64,000 nt of DNA from Streptacidiphilus sp. ASG 303 (GTDB lineage: Bacteria; Actinomycetota; Actinomycetes; Streptomycetales; Streptomycetaceae): assembly GCF_020991365.1 (NCBI RefSeq), contig NZ_JAJLRA010000010.1:62001-126000 (forward strand), read 5' to 3'. The translations under genes were made by a program, and so were the position numbers. Below are positions 42,532 to 50,947 of the stretch, in pieces. Every line of letters starts with the position of its first letter. The first letter of the stretch is position 1. The notes under the pieces are model-generated. The model was not told the DNA's origin and did not search any database. It was given only the letters and a program-made list of their open reading frames with translations.

Positions 42532-43140
42532 TCAGCCGAGCGCGGCGTCCAAGATGCGCGCCCACTGGCGGACCACGCGGGCGCGCCGGGCGCTGTCGTC
42601 GGTGAGCAGGTTGGCCAGGCCCAGGCCCCGGGCCATGTCGAGGGTGGCCTGCACGGTCTCCCGGACGCCGGGGGTGCGCTCGTCGACGCCGAGGAACTCC
42701 ACGGCGGCCCGGTGGGCCTCCCGGCCGACCCGGTTCTCCAGGGCGACGATACGGGCCCGCAGCGCCTCCTCCCGGGCGGCCGCCACCCACAGGTGGAGGG
42801 CCGCCCGGAACAGCTCGCCGGTATACATCCGCACGATCACCTCGACGACGGTCCCCGTGCGGGACGCGCCGTCGTCCGGCGCCGCGGCGAGCTGCCCGCG
42901 CACGGCGGACAGCCGCTCCTCGGCGACGTGCTCCACGGCCGCGGTGAACAGGTCCTCGCGGGTCGGGAAGTGGTGCTGCGCGGCGCCCCGGGAGACCCCG
43001 GCCCGTTCGGCGACCACGGCGACGGTGCTGCCGGCCCAGCCGTACTCGGCCAGGCACTCCACGGCGGCCTCCAGCAGCCGGCGGCGGGTGGCCCGGCTGC
43101 GGTCCTGCTGCGGCATGCGGGAGGCCGCGTGGGTGGTCAT
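42532..43140 (-). CDS. TetR-family regulator at the end of the acyl-CoA locus
   Basis: 202 residues. TetR HTH: RRLLEAAVECLAEYGWAGSTVAVVAERAGVSRGAAQHHFPTREDLF, a textbook match in about residues 20-66, followed by an all-helical ligand domain (AALHLWVAAAREEALRARI). It is 87 bp downstream of the enoyl-CoA hydratase gene on the same strand, so it may be both part of the acyl-CoA unit and its regulator. The two palindromes at 53,638-53,729 are candidate sites. The start at 43140 has only a distant GGAG. Confidence 0.92.
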   Translation of the reverse strand: MTTHAASRMPQQDRSRATRRRLLEAAVECLAEYGWAGSTVAVVAERAGVSRGAAQHHFPTREDLFTAAVEHVAEERLSAVRGQLAAAPDDGASRTGTVVEVIVRMYTGELFRAALHLWVAAAREEALRARIVALENRVGREAHRAAVEFLGVDERTPGVRETVQATLDMARGLGLANLLTDDSARRARVVRQWARILDAALG

Positions 43141-43227
43141 GGGGTCGGGGTGCTCCTGGTCCGGGGACGTCTCGTCGGGGGGCTCCTGCCGGGGGTCCGG
43201 CCGGGCCCGGTCGGGGGGTGCGGCCGG

Positions 43228-43998
43228 TCAGCGTGCCCAGGCGGGCGGGCGGCGCTCCAGGAAGGCGGTCATGCCCTCCCGGGCCTCGTCGCTGCCGAAG
43301 AGCAGCGCGGACTGCGCCACCCGGTCCTCGCCGTCCTGGTCGAAGGAGCGCAGCACGTCGGCGGCGACCAGCCGCTTGGACTCTGCCAGCCCCTGCGGGG
43401 ACGCCTGGCGCAGCGCCTCCAGGACCGGCTCCAGCGCGGCCGCGGTGTCGTCGGCGGCGACGGTGACCAGGCCGATCCGGGCGGCCTCGGCCGCGTCGAA
43501 GGTCTCGCCGGTGAGGTAGTAGCGGGAGGCGGCGCGGGGGTCGAGCCTGGGCCGCAGCGGCAGCGAGATGACGGCCGGGGCGAGGCCGAGCCGGACCTCG
43601 GTGAAGGCGAAGGTGGAGGCGGGGCCGGCGACGGCGATGTCGCAGGCGCCGATGAGGCCGAGGCCGCCCGCCCGGGCGTGCCCGTCGACGCGCGCCACCA
43701 CCGGCTTGGGGCACTCCACCACCGCGCGCAGGATCTCCACCAGGCGGCGGGGGCCGGCGGTCGGATCGCCGGAGGTGGCCTCGGAGAGGTCGGCGCCGGC
43801 GCAGAAGACCTTGCCGGTGTGGGCGAGGACGACGGCGCGCACCGCCGGGTCCTTGGCGGCCTCGGCGAGGCCCTGCTCCAGTTCGGCCATCAGGCGCGAG
43901 GAGAGGGCGTTGCGGTTGTGCGGGGAGTCGAGGGTGAGGGTGGCGACGGCCCCCTCGACCGCGAGGCGGACGAGGGGGGCGGCGGTGGCGTCGGTCAT
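43228..43998 (-). CDS. Enoyl-CoA hydratase/isomerase family protein
   Basis: 256 residues; the ATG overlaps the stop of the acyl-CoA ligase gene (ATGA). Crotonase fold: LTLDSPHNRNALSSRLMAEL, oxyanion loop KVFCAGADLSEA, and HARAGGLGLIGACDIAVAG in place of the usual GGG block. A catalytic Glu is likely in FTEVRLGLAPAVISL. It would hydrate the unsaturated acyl-CoA made by the dehydrogenase in this locus. The closest families include isohexenyl-glutaconyl or methylglutaconyl-CoA hydratase-like enzymes; this cannot be settled here. Confidence 0.93.
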   Translation of the reverse strand: MTDATAAPLVRLAVEGAVATLTLDSPHNRNALSSRLMAELEQGLAEAAKDPAVRAVVLAHTGKVFCAGADLSEATSGDPTAGPRRLVEILRAVVECPKPVVARVDGHARAGGLGLIGACDIAVAGPASTFAFTEVRLGLAPAVISLPLRPRLDPRAASRYYLTGETFDAAEAARIGLVTVAADDTAAALEPVLEALRQASPQGLAESKRLVAADVLRSFDQDGEDRVAQSALLFGSDEAREGMTAFLERRPPAWAR

Positions 43999-45701
43999 CG
44001 CGCGGGGCCTTCTTCCGGGCCGGCTCCGTTGCCGGCGTAGGTGGGGGTCTCGGTCGCGGGTGCGGCGGGTGCGCCGGGCACGGGGACCTGGGCGGGGGCC
44101 TGCGCGCCGGCGGCGCCGCGTTCGCGCTCCCGCAGCCGGCGGCGGAGGATCTTGCCCGCCGCCGACTTGGGGACGGCGTCCACGAACTCCACGGCGCGCA
44201 CCTTCTTGTAGGGGGCCACCTGCCCGGCCACGTGGTCGATCACCTGCTGGTCGGTGAGCGTACTCCCCGGCCCGCGGACCACGAACGCCTTGGGCACCTC
44301 CCCGCCGTCGGGCCCGGCGACACCGATGACGGCGGCGTCGGCGACCTCCGGGTGGGCGAGCAGCACGGCCTCCAGCTCGGCGGGGGCCACCTGGTAGCCC
44401 TTGTACTTGATCAGCTCCTTGACCCGGTCGACGACGTGCAGGTAGCCGCGGTCGTCGACGTAGCCGACGTCGCCGGTGTGCAGCCAGCCCTCCCCGTCGA
44501 CCACCGCGTCGGTCTCGGTGGGGCGGCCGAAGTAGCCCTTCATCACCTGCGGGCCGCGGATGAGCAGCTCGCCGGGCTCGCCGTGCGGCAGATCCTCCGC
44601 GGACGCGCCGCCCTCGACGGCGACGACCCGCATCTCGGTGGAGGCCAGCAGCCTCCCGACCGCGCCGGGCGGCGGCGAGGTGTCGGTCAGCGGCACCAGG
44701 TGGGTGCCGGGCGACAGCTCGGTCATGCCGTACGCCTGGCGGACGGTGTCGATGCCGAGGCGGCGGGCGCAGGCGTCGGCGAGGTCGGCGTCCAGCGGGG
44801 CGGCGGCGGAGAGGACGTACTCCAGCGAGGAGAGGTCGTAGCGGTCGACGGCCGGGTGCCGGGCGAGGGCGAGGACCATGGGCGGGGCCGCGTAGACGCC
44901 CTGGATGCGCTGGTCCTGGAGGGTCTGCAGGAACTGCTCCAGGTCGAAGCGGGGCAGCACGACGACGGTGGAGCCGCAGCGCAGTGGGTGGTTCATCAGG
45001 GCGGTGAGGCCGTAGATGTGGAAGAACGGCAGCACGGCGACGATGCGCTGGCCGACCCCGGGGCGGTGCGCGGCGTCGAGCTGGGCGAGGTTGGTGGCGA
45101 TGTTGCGGTGGGTCAGCATGACGCCCTTGGCGGTGCCCGTCGTGCCGCTGGAGTACGGCAGCACGGCGACGTCGGCGGCGGGGTCGATGGCGGGCGACGG
45201 CTCGGGCGCGGTGCTGGCCACCAGGTCGAAGAGGTTCCGGTGGCCCTCGGCCGGGTCGCAGCTGAAGATCTCCCGGACGGGCGTGCCGGTGCCGGCGAGG
45301 GCGGCGGCCGCCTCCCGGGCGGTGGGCAGGAACGGGGAGACGGTGACGATCCAGCGGGCGCCGCTGTCGCGCAGCTGGGCGGCCATCTCGCCGGGGGTGG
45401 CGAGGGAGCTGACGGTGGTGACGGTGGCCCCGGCGCGGGTGGCGGCGTAGAAGGCGACGGGGTAGGCGACGGTGTTGGGGCTGTGCAGGGCGACGACGTC
45501 GCCGGGGGCGACCCCGGCCTCGGCGAGCCCGGCGGCGGCGCGGCGGGTGGCGGCGTCGAGCTGCGCGTAGGTCAGGGTCTGGCCGGTCACCCCGTCGACC
45601 AGGGCGGGGAGGTCGCCGCGTCCGGCGGCCCCGCCGAGGACGGCGTCGTGGATGGGCACGTCGAGGACGGGGACGTCGGGGTACTCGCTGCGGTACACCA
45701 T
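43995..45701 (-). CDS. AMP-binding acyl-CoA synthetase (4-coumarate:CoA ligase-like)
   Basis: 568 residues, GGAGGG before the ATG. Adenylate-forming motifs: YSSGTTGTAKGVMLTH at about 183-198, YGMTELSPGTH, the hinge DVGYVDDRGYLHVVDRVKE and the C-terminal catalytic Lys in PKSAAGKILRR. It activates a carboxylic acid to its CoA thioester using ATP. Sequence pattern (HIYGLTALMNHPLRCGS) is nearest to the 4CL/medium-chain group. About 40 Ala/Pro-rich residues extend the C-terminus. It would supply the substrate to the neighbouring dehydrogenase. Confidence 0.94.
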   Translation of the reverse strand: MVYRSEYPDVPVLDVPIHDAVLGGAAGRGDLPALVDGVTGQTLTYAQLDAATRRAAAGLAEAGVAPGDVVALHSPNTVAYPVAFYAATRAGATVTTVSSLATPGEMAAQLRDSGARWIVTVSPFLPTAREAAAALAGTGTPVREIFSCDPAEGHRNLFDLVASTAPEPSPAIDPAADVAVLPYSSGTTGTAKGVMLTHRNIATNLAQLDAAHRPGVGQRIVAVLPFFHIYGLTALMNHPLRCGSTVVVLPRFDLEQFLQTLQDQRIQGVYAAPPMVLALARHPAVDRYDLSSLEYVLSAAAPLDADLADACARRLGIDTVRQAYGMTELSPGTHLVPLTDTSPPPGAVGRLLASTEMRVVAVEGGASAEDLPHGEPGELLIRGPQVMKGYFGRPTETDAVVDGEGWLHTGDVGYVDDRGYLHVVDRVKELIKYKGYQVAPAELEAVLLAHPEVADAAVIGVAGPDGGEVPKAFVVRGPGSTLTDQQVIDHVAGQVAPYKKVRAVEFVDAVPKSAAGKILRRRLRERERGAAGAQAPAQVPVPGAPAAPATETPTYAGNGAGPEEGPAR

Positions 45702-45868
45702 GGGACCCTCCGGGTGGGCGGGGCGGACGGCTGCGCGGCGGCTGCGGCCGGCCTCCGGGTGGGGCCGGGCCGCACCCGGCGGGGGCGGACGGGCGGGTAC
45801 GGACCGGACGGGCGGGTGCGGACCGGACGGGCCGCCGGGCCGCGGGACCGCCGGGGCCGCTGCGGCGC

Positions 45869-47050
45869 CTAGTACGACTTGGGCAGGCCGAGGGTGTGCT
45901 GGGCGACGAAGTTGAGGACCATCTCCCGGCTGACCGGGGCGACCCGGCCGACGCGGGAGGCGGCGAGCAGCGCGGCGAGGCCGTACTCCTGGGTGAGGCC
46001 GTTGCCGCCGAGGGTGTGCACGGCCTGGTCGACGGTGCGGGCACAGGCCTCCGCGGCGGCGTACTTGGCCATGTTGGCGGCCTCGCCCGCGCCGGCGTCG
46101 TCGCCGTGGTCGTAGAGGTGGGCGGCCTTCTGCATCATCAGCCGGGCCAGCTCCAGCTCGATGCGGCACTGCGCGAGCGGGTGGGCGATGCCCTGGTGGG
46201 CGCCGATGGGGTCGCGCCAGACCGTGCGGTCGCGCGCGTAGCCGACGGCCTTGGCCAGGGCGTGGCGGCCGATGCCGACGGAGAAGGCGGCGGCCATGAT
46301 GCGCTCGGGGTTGAGCCCGGCGAAGAGCTGGAGCAGGCCGGTGTCCTGGTCGCCGACGAGGGCCCCCTCGGGGAGCGGCACGTCGTCGAGGAAGACCTGG
46401 TACTGGTACTCGGGGGAGACGATGTCCATGGGGATGCGCCGGTACTCCAGGCCCGGGGCGTCCACGGGGACGGTGAACAGGGCGGGCCTGAGCTTTCCCG
46501 TGCGGGCGTCCTCGGTCCGGCCCACGACCATGATCGCGTCGGAGCCCTCGATGCCGGAGATGTAGACCTTGCGGCCGGTGAGCCGCCAGCCGTCGGGGGT
46601 GCGCCGGCCGACGGTGGCGAGGCGGTGGGAGTTGGAGCCGGCGTCGGGCTCGGTGATCGCGAAGGCCATCCGCAGGGAGCCGTCGGCGAAGCCGGGCAGC
46701 CAGTGGCGGCGCTGCTCCTCGGTGCCGAAGCGGGCGATGACGGAGCCGCAGATGGCGGGGGTGACCACCAGCATGAGCAGCGGGCAGCCGGCGGCGCCCA
46801 GCTCCTCCAGGACGATGGACAGCTCGTAGCACCCGGCACCGCCGCCGCCGTACTCGGCGGGCAGGTTGACGCCGAGGTAGCCGAGCTTGCCGGCCTCGCG
46901 CCACAGTTCGTCGGTGCGCTCGCCGGCGCGGGCCTTGGCGAGGAAGTACTCGGAGCCGTAGCGGCGGCCGAGGTCGGAGACGGCGCGGCGCAGGGCCTGC
47001 CGCTCCTCGGACTCGCTGAACGCGGACTCCTGGAAGGTGGTGCCGGTCAT
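45869..47050 (-). CDS. Acyl-CoA dehydrogenase
   Basis: 393 residues; SD GAAGGGAC before the ATG. ACAD features: LGYLGVNLPAEYGGGG, the flavin/substrate region MAFAITEPDAGSNSHRLAT, and the C-terminal HTLGGNGLTQEYGLAAL ending in RVGRVAPVSREMVLNFVAQ. FAD-dependent alpha,beta-oxidation of an acyl-CoA is expected, with electrons passing to ETF. It lies 167 bp upstream of the ligase gene and 286 bp downstream of the carboxylase subunits, all on the minus strand. The chain specificity is not shown. Confidence 0.94.
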   Translation of the reverse strand: MTGTTFQESAFSESEERQALRRAVSDLGRRYGSEYFLAKARAGERTDELWREAGKLGYLGVNLPAEYGGGGAGCYELSIVLEELGAAGCPLLMLVVTPAICGSVIARFGTEEQRRHWLPGFADGSLRMAFAITEPDAGSNSHRLATVGRRTPDGWRLTGRKVYISGIEGSDAIMVVGRTEDARTGKLRPALFTVPVDAPGLEYRRIPMDIVSPEYQYQVFLDDVPLPEGALVGDQDTGLLQLFAGLNPERIMAAAFSVGIGRHALAKAVGYARDRTVWRDPIGAHQGIAHPLAQCRIELELARLMMQKAAHLYDHGDDAGAGEAANMAKYAAAEACARTVDQAVHTLGGNGLTQEYGLAALLAASRVGRVAPVSREMVLNFVAQHTLGLPKSY

Positions 47051-47336
47051 GCCGATCGTCCCTTCTGCAGGTGCTGCAGGTCTTCTGCGGGGGCTTGCGC
47101 GGGGGGCGGGTCGCGGGCTGCGGGCGGACCGGGGGCCGTGCGGGCGGGCGGGCCCGGGGGCGCGGCGGCGCCGGGTGGCGGGTGCGGGCGGGGGGCCGTG
47201 GTCCGAGTGCGGCGGCCGGGGGCCCGGCCGGGGAGGGGTCCGGCGTGCCGGAGTCGGGACCCCTCCGTGCCGGACCCCCGGGGTCGGGGGCGGCCGGGCC
47301 GGTGGCGGCCGGGCCGGGGCCCGGGGGCACGGGTGC

Positions 47337-49334
47337 TCAGGGGCCCTCGGCGGAGGCGCCGCCCCCGGCGGGGGCGGCCTCCCGGACCACGGCGAGCAGC
47401 GCGCCGGGCTCGACCTGCTGGCCGGGCCGGACGCGCAGCTCGGCGACGGTGCCGTCGGCGGGCGCGGTGACCCGGTGCTCCATCTTCATCGCCTCCAGCC
47501 ACAGCACGGTCTGCCCGGCCCGCACGGCGTCCCCCTCGGCGACGGCGGTCCGCACGACGGTGCCCGGCATGGGCGCGAGCAGCGAGCCGGGGGCGGTCTG
47601 GGCGGCGGGGTCGGGGAAGCGTCCGACGGCGGTGAGGACGACGGCGCCGAGCGGCCCGTCGACGTGGACGGTGTCCCCGTACCGGGCGACGGCGAACGCC
47701 CGCCGCACCCCGCCCGCCTCCAGCACCACCCGGCCGGGCGCGGCGGAGACCAGCCGGACGCCGGGGTGCCCCTCGGCGAGGAGGCCGTCGCGGGTGTGCC
47801 GGTAGCGGACCTCGTGCTCGGCGTCGGCGGTGCGGTACCGCTTGGCCTGGGGGGCGGAGGGCACGTTGCGCCACCCGGCGGGCAGGCCGCCGAGGACGGG
47901 GGCGGCGGCCCGCCGCCCCGCCGCGTCGGCGAGGGCGGCGGCGAGGGCCGCCAGCGCCTCCGCGTCCTTGTCGGGGGCCTGGCGGGCGACGGTGTCGGCG
48001 TGGTGCTGCCGCAGGAAGGCGGTGTGGACGTCCCCCGCGAGGAAGGCGGGGTGGCGCAGCACCCGCACCAGCAGGTCCCGGTTGGTGGCGGGCCCGTGGA
48101 TGCGGGCGCGGGCCAGGGCGGCGGCGAGGCGGCGGGCGGCCTCGGCGCGGGTGGGCGCCCAGGCGACCGCCTTGGCGAGCATGGGGTCGTAGTGGACGGT
48201 CACGGTGTCGCCGTCCTCGACGCCGGAGTCCAGCCGCAGGCCGCACTCCTCCCCCGCCGGGGTGCGGAAGCGGGCGGTGGTGCCGGGCAGCTCCAGCAGG
48301 TGCAGCGGGCCGGCCTGCGGCTGCCAGTCGGCGGCCGGGTCCTCGGCGTACAGGCGGGCCTCGATCGCGTGGCCGCGGGTGGCGGGGGGCGCGGGGGGCA
48401 GGGCGGCGCCCTCGGCGACGCGGAGCTGGAGGGCGACCAGGTCGAGGCCGGTGGTGCACTCGGTGACGGGGTGCTCGACCTGGAGGCGGGTGTTCATCTC
48501 CAGGAAGAAGAACCGGCCGTCGGGGGCGAGCAGGAACTCGGCGGTCCCGGCGCCGGTGTAGCCGATGGCGCGGGCGGCGGTGCGGGCGGCCTCGTGCAGG
48601 GCCTCGCGCACGGCGTCGGGGATACCGGGTGCGGGCGCCTCCTCGACGACCTTCTGGTGGCGGCGCTGCACCGAGCAGTCCCGGTCGCCGACGGCCCACA
48701 CCGTGCCGTGGGCGTCGGCCATGAGCTGCACCTCGACGTGGCGGCCGGTCTCCACGTACGGCTCGCAGAAGACCTCGCCGTCGCCGAAGGCGGAGGCGGC
48801 CTCGGCGCGGGCGGCGGCGAGCTCGCCGTCGAGGGCGGCGAGGTCGCGGACGACGCGCATGCCGCGCCCGCCGCCCCCGGCCGCGGCCTTGACGAGCAGC
48901 GGCAGGTCGGCCTCCGTCGCCGCGGCGGGGTCGACGGCGCCGAGGACGGGGACGCCGGCCCCGGCCATGATCCGCTTGGCGCCGGTCTTGGAGCCCATGG
49001 CGGCGATGGCCTCGGGCGGCGGGCCGATCCAGACCAGGCCCGCGTCGAGGACGGCGCGGGCGAAGCCGGCGTTCTCGGAGAGGAAGCCGTAGCCGGGGTG
49101 GACGGCGTCCGCGCCCGCGGCCAGCGCCGCCTGCACCAGCAGGTCGGCGCGGAGGTAGGTGTCGGCGGGGGCCGCGCCCGGGAGGCGGACGGCGGCGTCG
49201 GCCTCCCGGACGTGCGGGGCGTCGGCGTCGGGGTCGGAGAAGACCGCGACACCGTCCAGGCCGGCGTCCCGGCAGCTGCGGAGGACGCGCCGGGCGATCT
49301 CGCCCCGGTTGGCGACCAGCACTGAGGTGATCAT
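47337..49334 (-). CDS. Acyl-CoA carboxylase alpha subunit: biotin carboxylase plus biotin carrier domain
   Basis: 665 residues. The N-terminal biotin carboxylase begins MITSVLVANRGEIARRV and shows the ATP-grasp loop KAAAGGGGRGMR, FLEMNTRLQVEHPVTE and GHAIEARLYAEDP. A middle domain leads to the C-terminal BCCP with EAMKMEH, biotinyl-Lys about 617. It carboxylates its own biotin with bicarbonate and ATP. It is 14 bp from the carboxyltransferase gene, so the two form one enzyme. The GTGA/ATG coupling upstream supports one transcript from the divergent promoter at 53.6 kb. Confidence 0.95.
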   Translation of the reverse strand: MITSVLVANRGEIARRVLRSCRDAGLDGVAVFSDPDADAPHVREADAAVRLPGAAPADTYLRADLLVQAALAAGADAVHPGYGFLSENAGFARAVLDAGLVWIGPPPEAIAAMGSKTGAKRIMAGAGVPVLGAVDPAAATEADLPLLVKAAAGGGGRGMRVVRDLAALDGELAAARAEAASAFGDGEVFCEPYVETGRHVEVQLMADAHGTVWAVGDRDCSVQRRHQKVVEEAPAPGIPDAVREALHEAARTAARAIGYTGAGTAEFLLAPDGRFFFLEMNTRLQVEHPVTECTTGLDLVALQLRVAEGAALPPAPPATRGHAIEARLYAEDPAADWQPQAGPLHLLELPGTTARFRTPAGEECGLRLDSGVEDGDTVTVHYDPMLAKAVAWAPTRAEAARRLAAALARARIHGPATNRDLLVRVLRHPAFLAGDVHTAFLRQHHADTVARQAPDKDAEALAALAAALADAAGRRAAAPVLGGLPAGWRNVPSAPQAKRYRTADAEHEVRYRHTRDGLLAEGHPGVRLVSAAPGRVVLEAGGVRRAFAVARYGDTVHVDGPLGAVVLTAVGRFPDPAAQTAPGSLLAPMPGTVVRTAVAEGDAVRAGQTVLWLEAMKMEHRVTAPADGTVAELRVRPGQQVEPGALLAVVREAAPAGGGASAEGP

Positions 49335-49348
49335 CTGTTCGGTGGCCC

Positions 49349-50947
49349 TCACATCCGGTAGACGCCGTAGCCGCGCGCGCCCTCCACGGGCGCGCTGTGC
49401 ACCGCGGAGAGGCACAGGCCCAGCACGGTGCGGGTGTCGCGCGGGTCGATGACCCCGTCGTCGTAGAGCCGCCCCGAGAGGAAGACCGGCAGCGACTCCG
49501 CCTCGATCTGCTGCTCCACCATGGCCCGGACCGCCGCGTCGGCGTCCTCGTCGTACGGCCGGCCCTTGGCCGCCGCCGACTGCCGGGCCACGATGGAGAG
49601 CACCCCGGCGAGCTGCTGCGGACCCATCACCGCCGCCTTGGCGCTGGGCCAGGCGAAGAGGAAGCGGGGGTCGTACGCCCGCCCGCACATGCCGTAGTGC
49701 CCGGCGCCGTAGGAGGCGCCCATGAGCACCGAGATGTGCGGCACGTGGCTGTTGGAGACGGCGTTGATCATCATGGCGCCGTGCTTGATGATGCCGCCCT
49801 GCTCGTACTCCCGGCCCACCATGTAGCCGGTGGTGTTGTGGAGGAAGAGCAGCGGGATGTCGCGCTGGTTGGCGAGCTGGATGAACTGGGTGGCCTTCTG
49901 CGCCTCGGCGCTGAAGAGCACGCCCTGCGCGTTGGCGAGGATGCCCACGGGGTAGCCGTGGACCGACGCCCAGCCGGTGGCGAGGCTCGTCCCGTACAGC
50001 GGCTTGAACTCGTCGAAGTCGGAGCCGTCGACCACCCGGGCGACCACCTCGCGCGGGTCGAAGGGCGTCTTCAGGTCGCCGGGGACGACGCCCAGCAGCT
50101 CCTCCGGGTCGTACTTGGGCGGCTCCACCCCGGCCGCGGGCGCCGGGCCCCGCTTGTCCCAGCGCAGCCGGGCGACGACGCGGCGGGCCAGGCGCAGCGC
50201 GTCGGGCTCGTCGACGGCGAGGTGGTCGGCGAGGCCGGAGACGCGGGCGTGCATGTCGGCGCCGCCCAGCGACTCGTCGTCGGCCTCCTCCCCGGTGGCC
50301 ATCCTCACCAGCGGCGGGCCGCCGAGGAACACCTTGGAGCGATCCTTGACCATCACCACGTGGTCGGACATGCCGGGCACGTAGGCGCCGCCGGCGGTGG
50401 AGTTGCCGAAGACGACGGAGACGGTGGGGATGCCGGCGGCGGAGAGGCGGGTGAGGTCGCGGAAGAGGGCGCCGCCGGGGATGAAGACCTCCTTCTGGCT
50501 GGGGAGGTCGGCGCCGCCGGACTCCACCAGGTTGACCAGCGGGAGGCGGTTGCGCAGCGCGATCTCGTTGGCCCGCAGCGCCTTGCGGAGCGTCCACGGG
50601 TTGGAGGCGCCGCCGCGCACGGTGGGGTCGTTGGCGGTGATGACGCACTCGGTGCCCTCGACGACGCCGATGCCGGTGACCAGGGCCGCCCCGACCGGGT
50701 ACTCGCTGCCCCAGGCGGCGAGCGGGGAGAGCTCCAGGAACGGCGAGTCGGGGTCGAGGAGCAGCTCGATGCGCTCGCGGGCGAGGAGCTTGCCGCGGCG
50801 GCGGTGCCGCTCCACGTACTTGGGTCCGCCGCCGCCGACCGCCTTGGCGTGCTCGGCGTCGAGCTCGGCGAGCTTGGCGAGCATGGCGTCGCGGTTGGCG
50901 GCGAAGTCGGGCGAGCCGGGGTCCAGCGACGAGGCGAGCACGGTCAC
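49349..50947 (-). CDS. Acyl-CoA carboxylase beta subunit (carboxyltransferase)
   Basis: 532 residues from a GTG at 50947 (GGAGGT 6 nt upstream), overlapping the AtuA gene stop. Carboxyltransferase pattern: GAALVTGIGVVEGTECVITAND, LVESGGADLPSQ, FGNSTAGGAYVPGMSDHVV, GGPPLVRMATGE and HNTTGYMVGREYEQGGI, the last typical of methylcrotonyl-CoA and geranyl-CoA carboxylases rather than propionyl-CoA carboxylase. This supports a beta-methyl-branched unsaturated substrate. Partner is the alpha subunit encoded next. Confidence 0.94.
   Translation of the reverse strand: MTVLASSLDPGSPDFAANRDAMLAKLAELDAEHAKAVGGGGPKYVERHRRRGKLLARERIELLLDPDSPFLELSPLAAWGSEYPVGAALVTGIGVVEGTECVITANDPTVRGGASNPWTLRKALRANEIALRNRLPLVNLVESGGADLPSQKEVFIPGGALFRDLTRLSAAGIPTVSVVFGNSTAGGAYVPGMSDHVVMVKDRSKVFLGGPPLVRMATGEEADDESLGGADMHARVSGLADHLAVDEPDALRLARRVVARLRWDKRGPAPAAGVEPPKYDPEELLGVVPGDLKTPFDPREVVARVVDGSDFDEFKPLYGTSLATGWASVHGYPVGILANAQGVLFSAEAQKATQFIQLANQRDIPLLFLHNTTGYMVGREYEQGGIIKHGAMMINAVSNSHVPHISVLMGASYGAGHYGMCGRAYDPRFLFAWPSAKAAVMGPQQLAGVLSIVARQSAAAKGRPYDEDADAAVRAMVEQQIEAESLPVFLSGRLYDDGVIDPRDTRTVLGLCLSAVHSAPVEGARGYGVYRM

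Noticed and set aside
47051-47336. Separate small gene between acyl-CoA dehydrogenase and carboxylase genes
   Set aside because: The 286 bases are GC-rich inverted and direct repeats with no start/SD combination giving a sensible protein.
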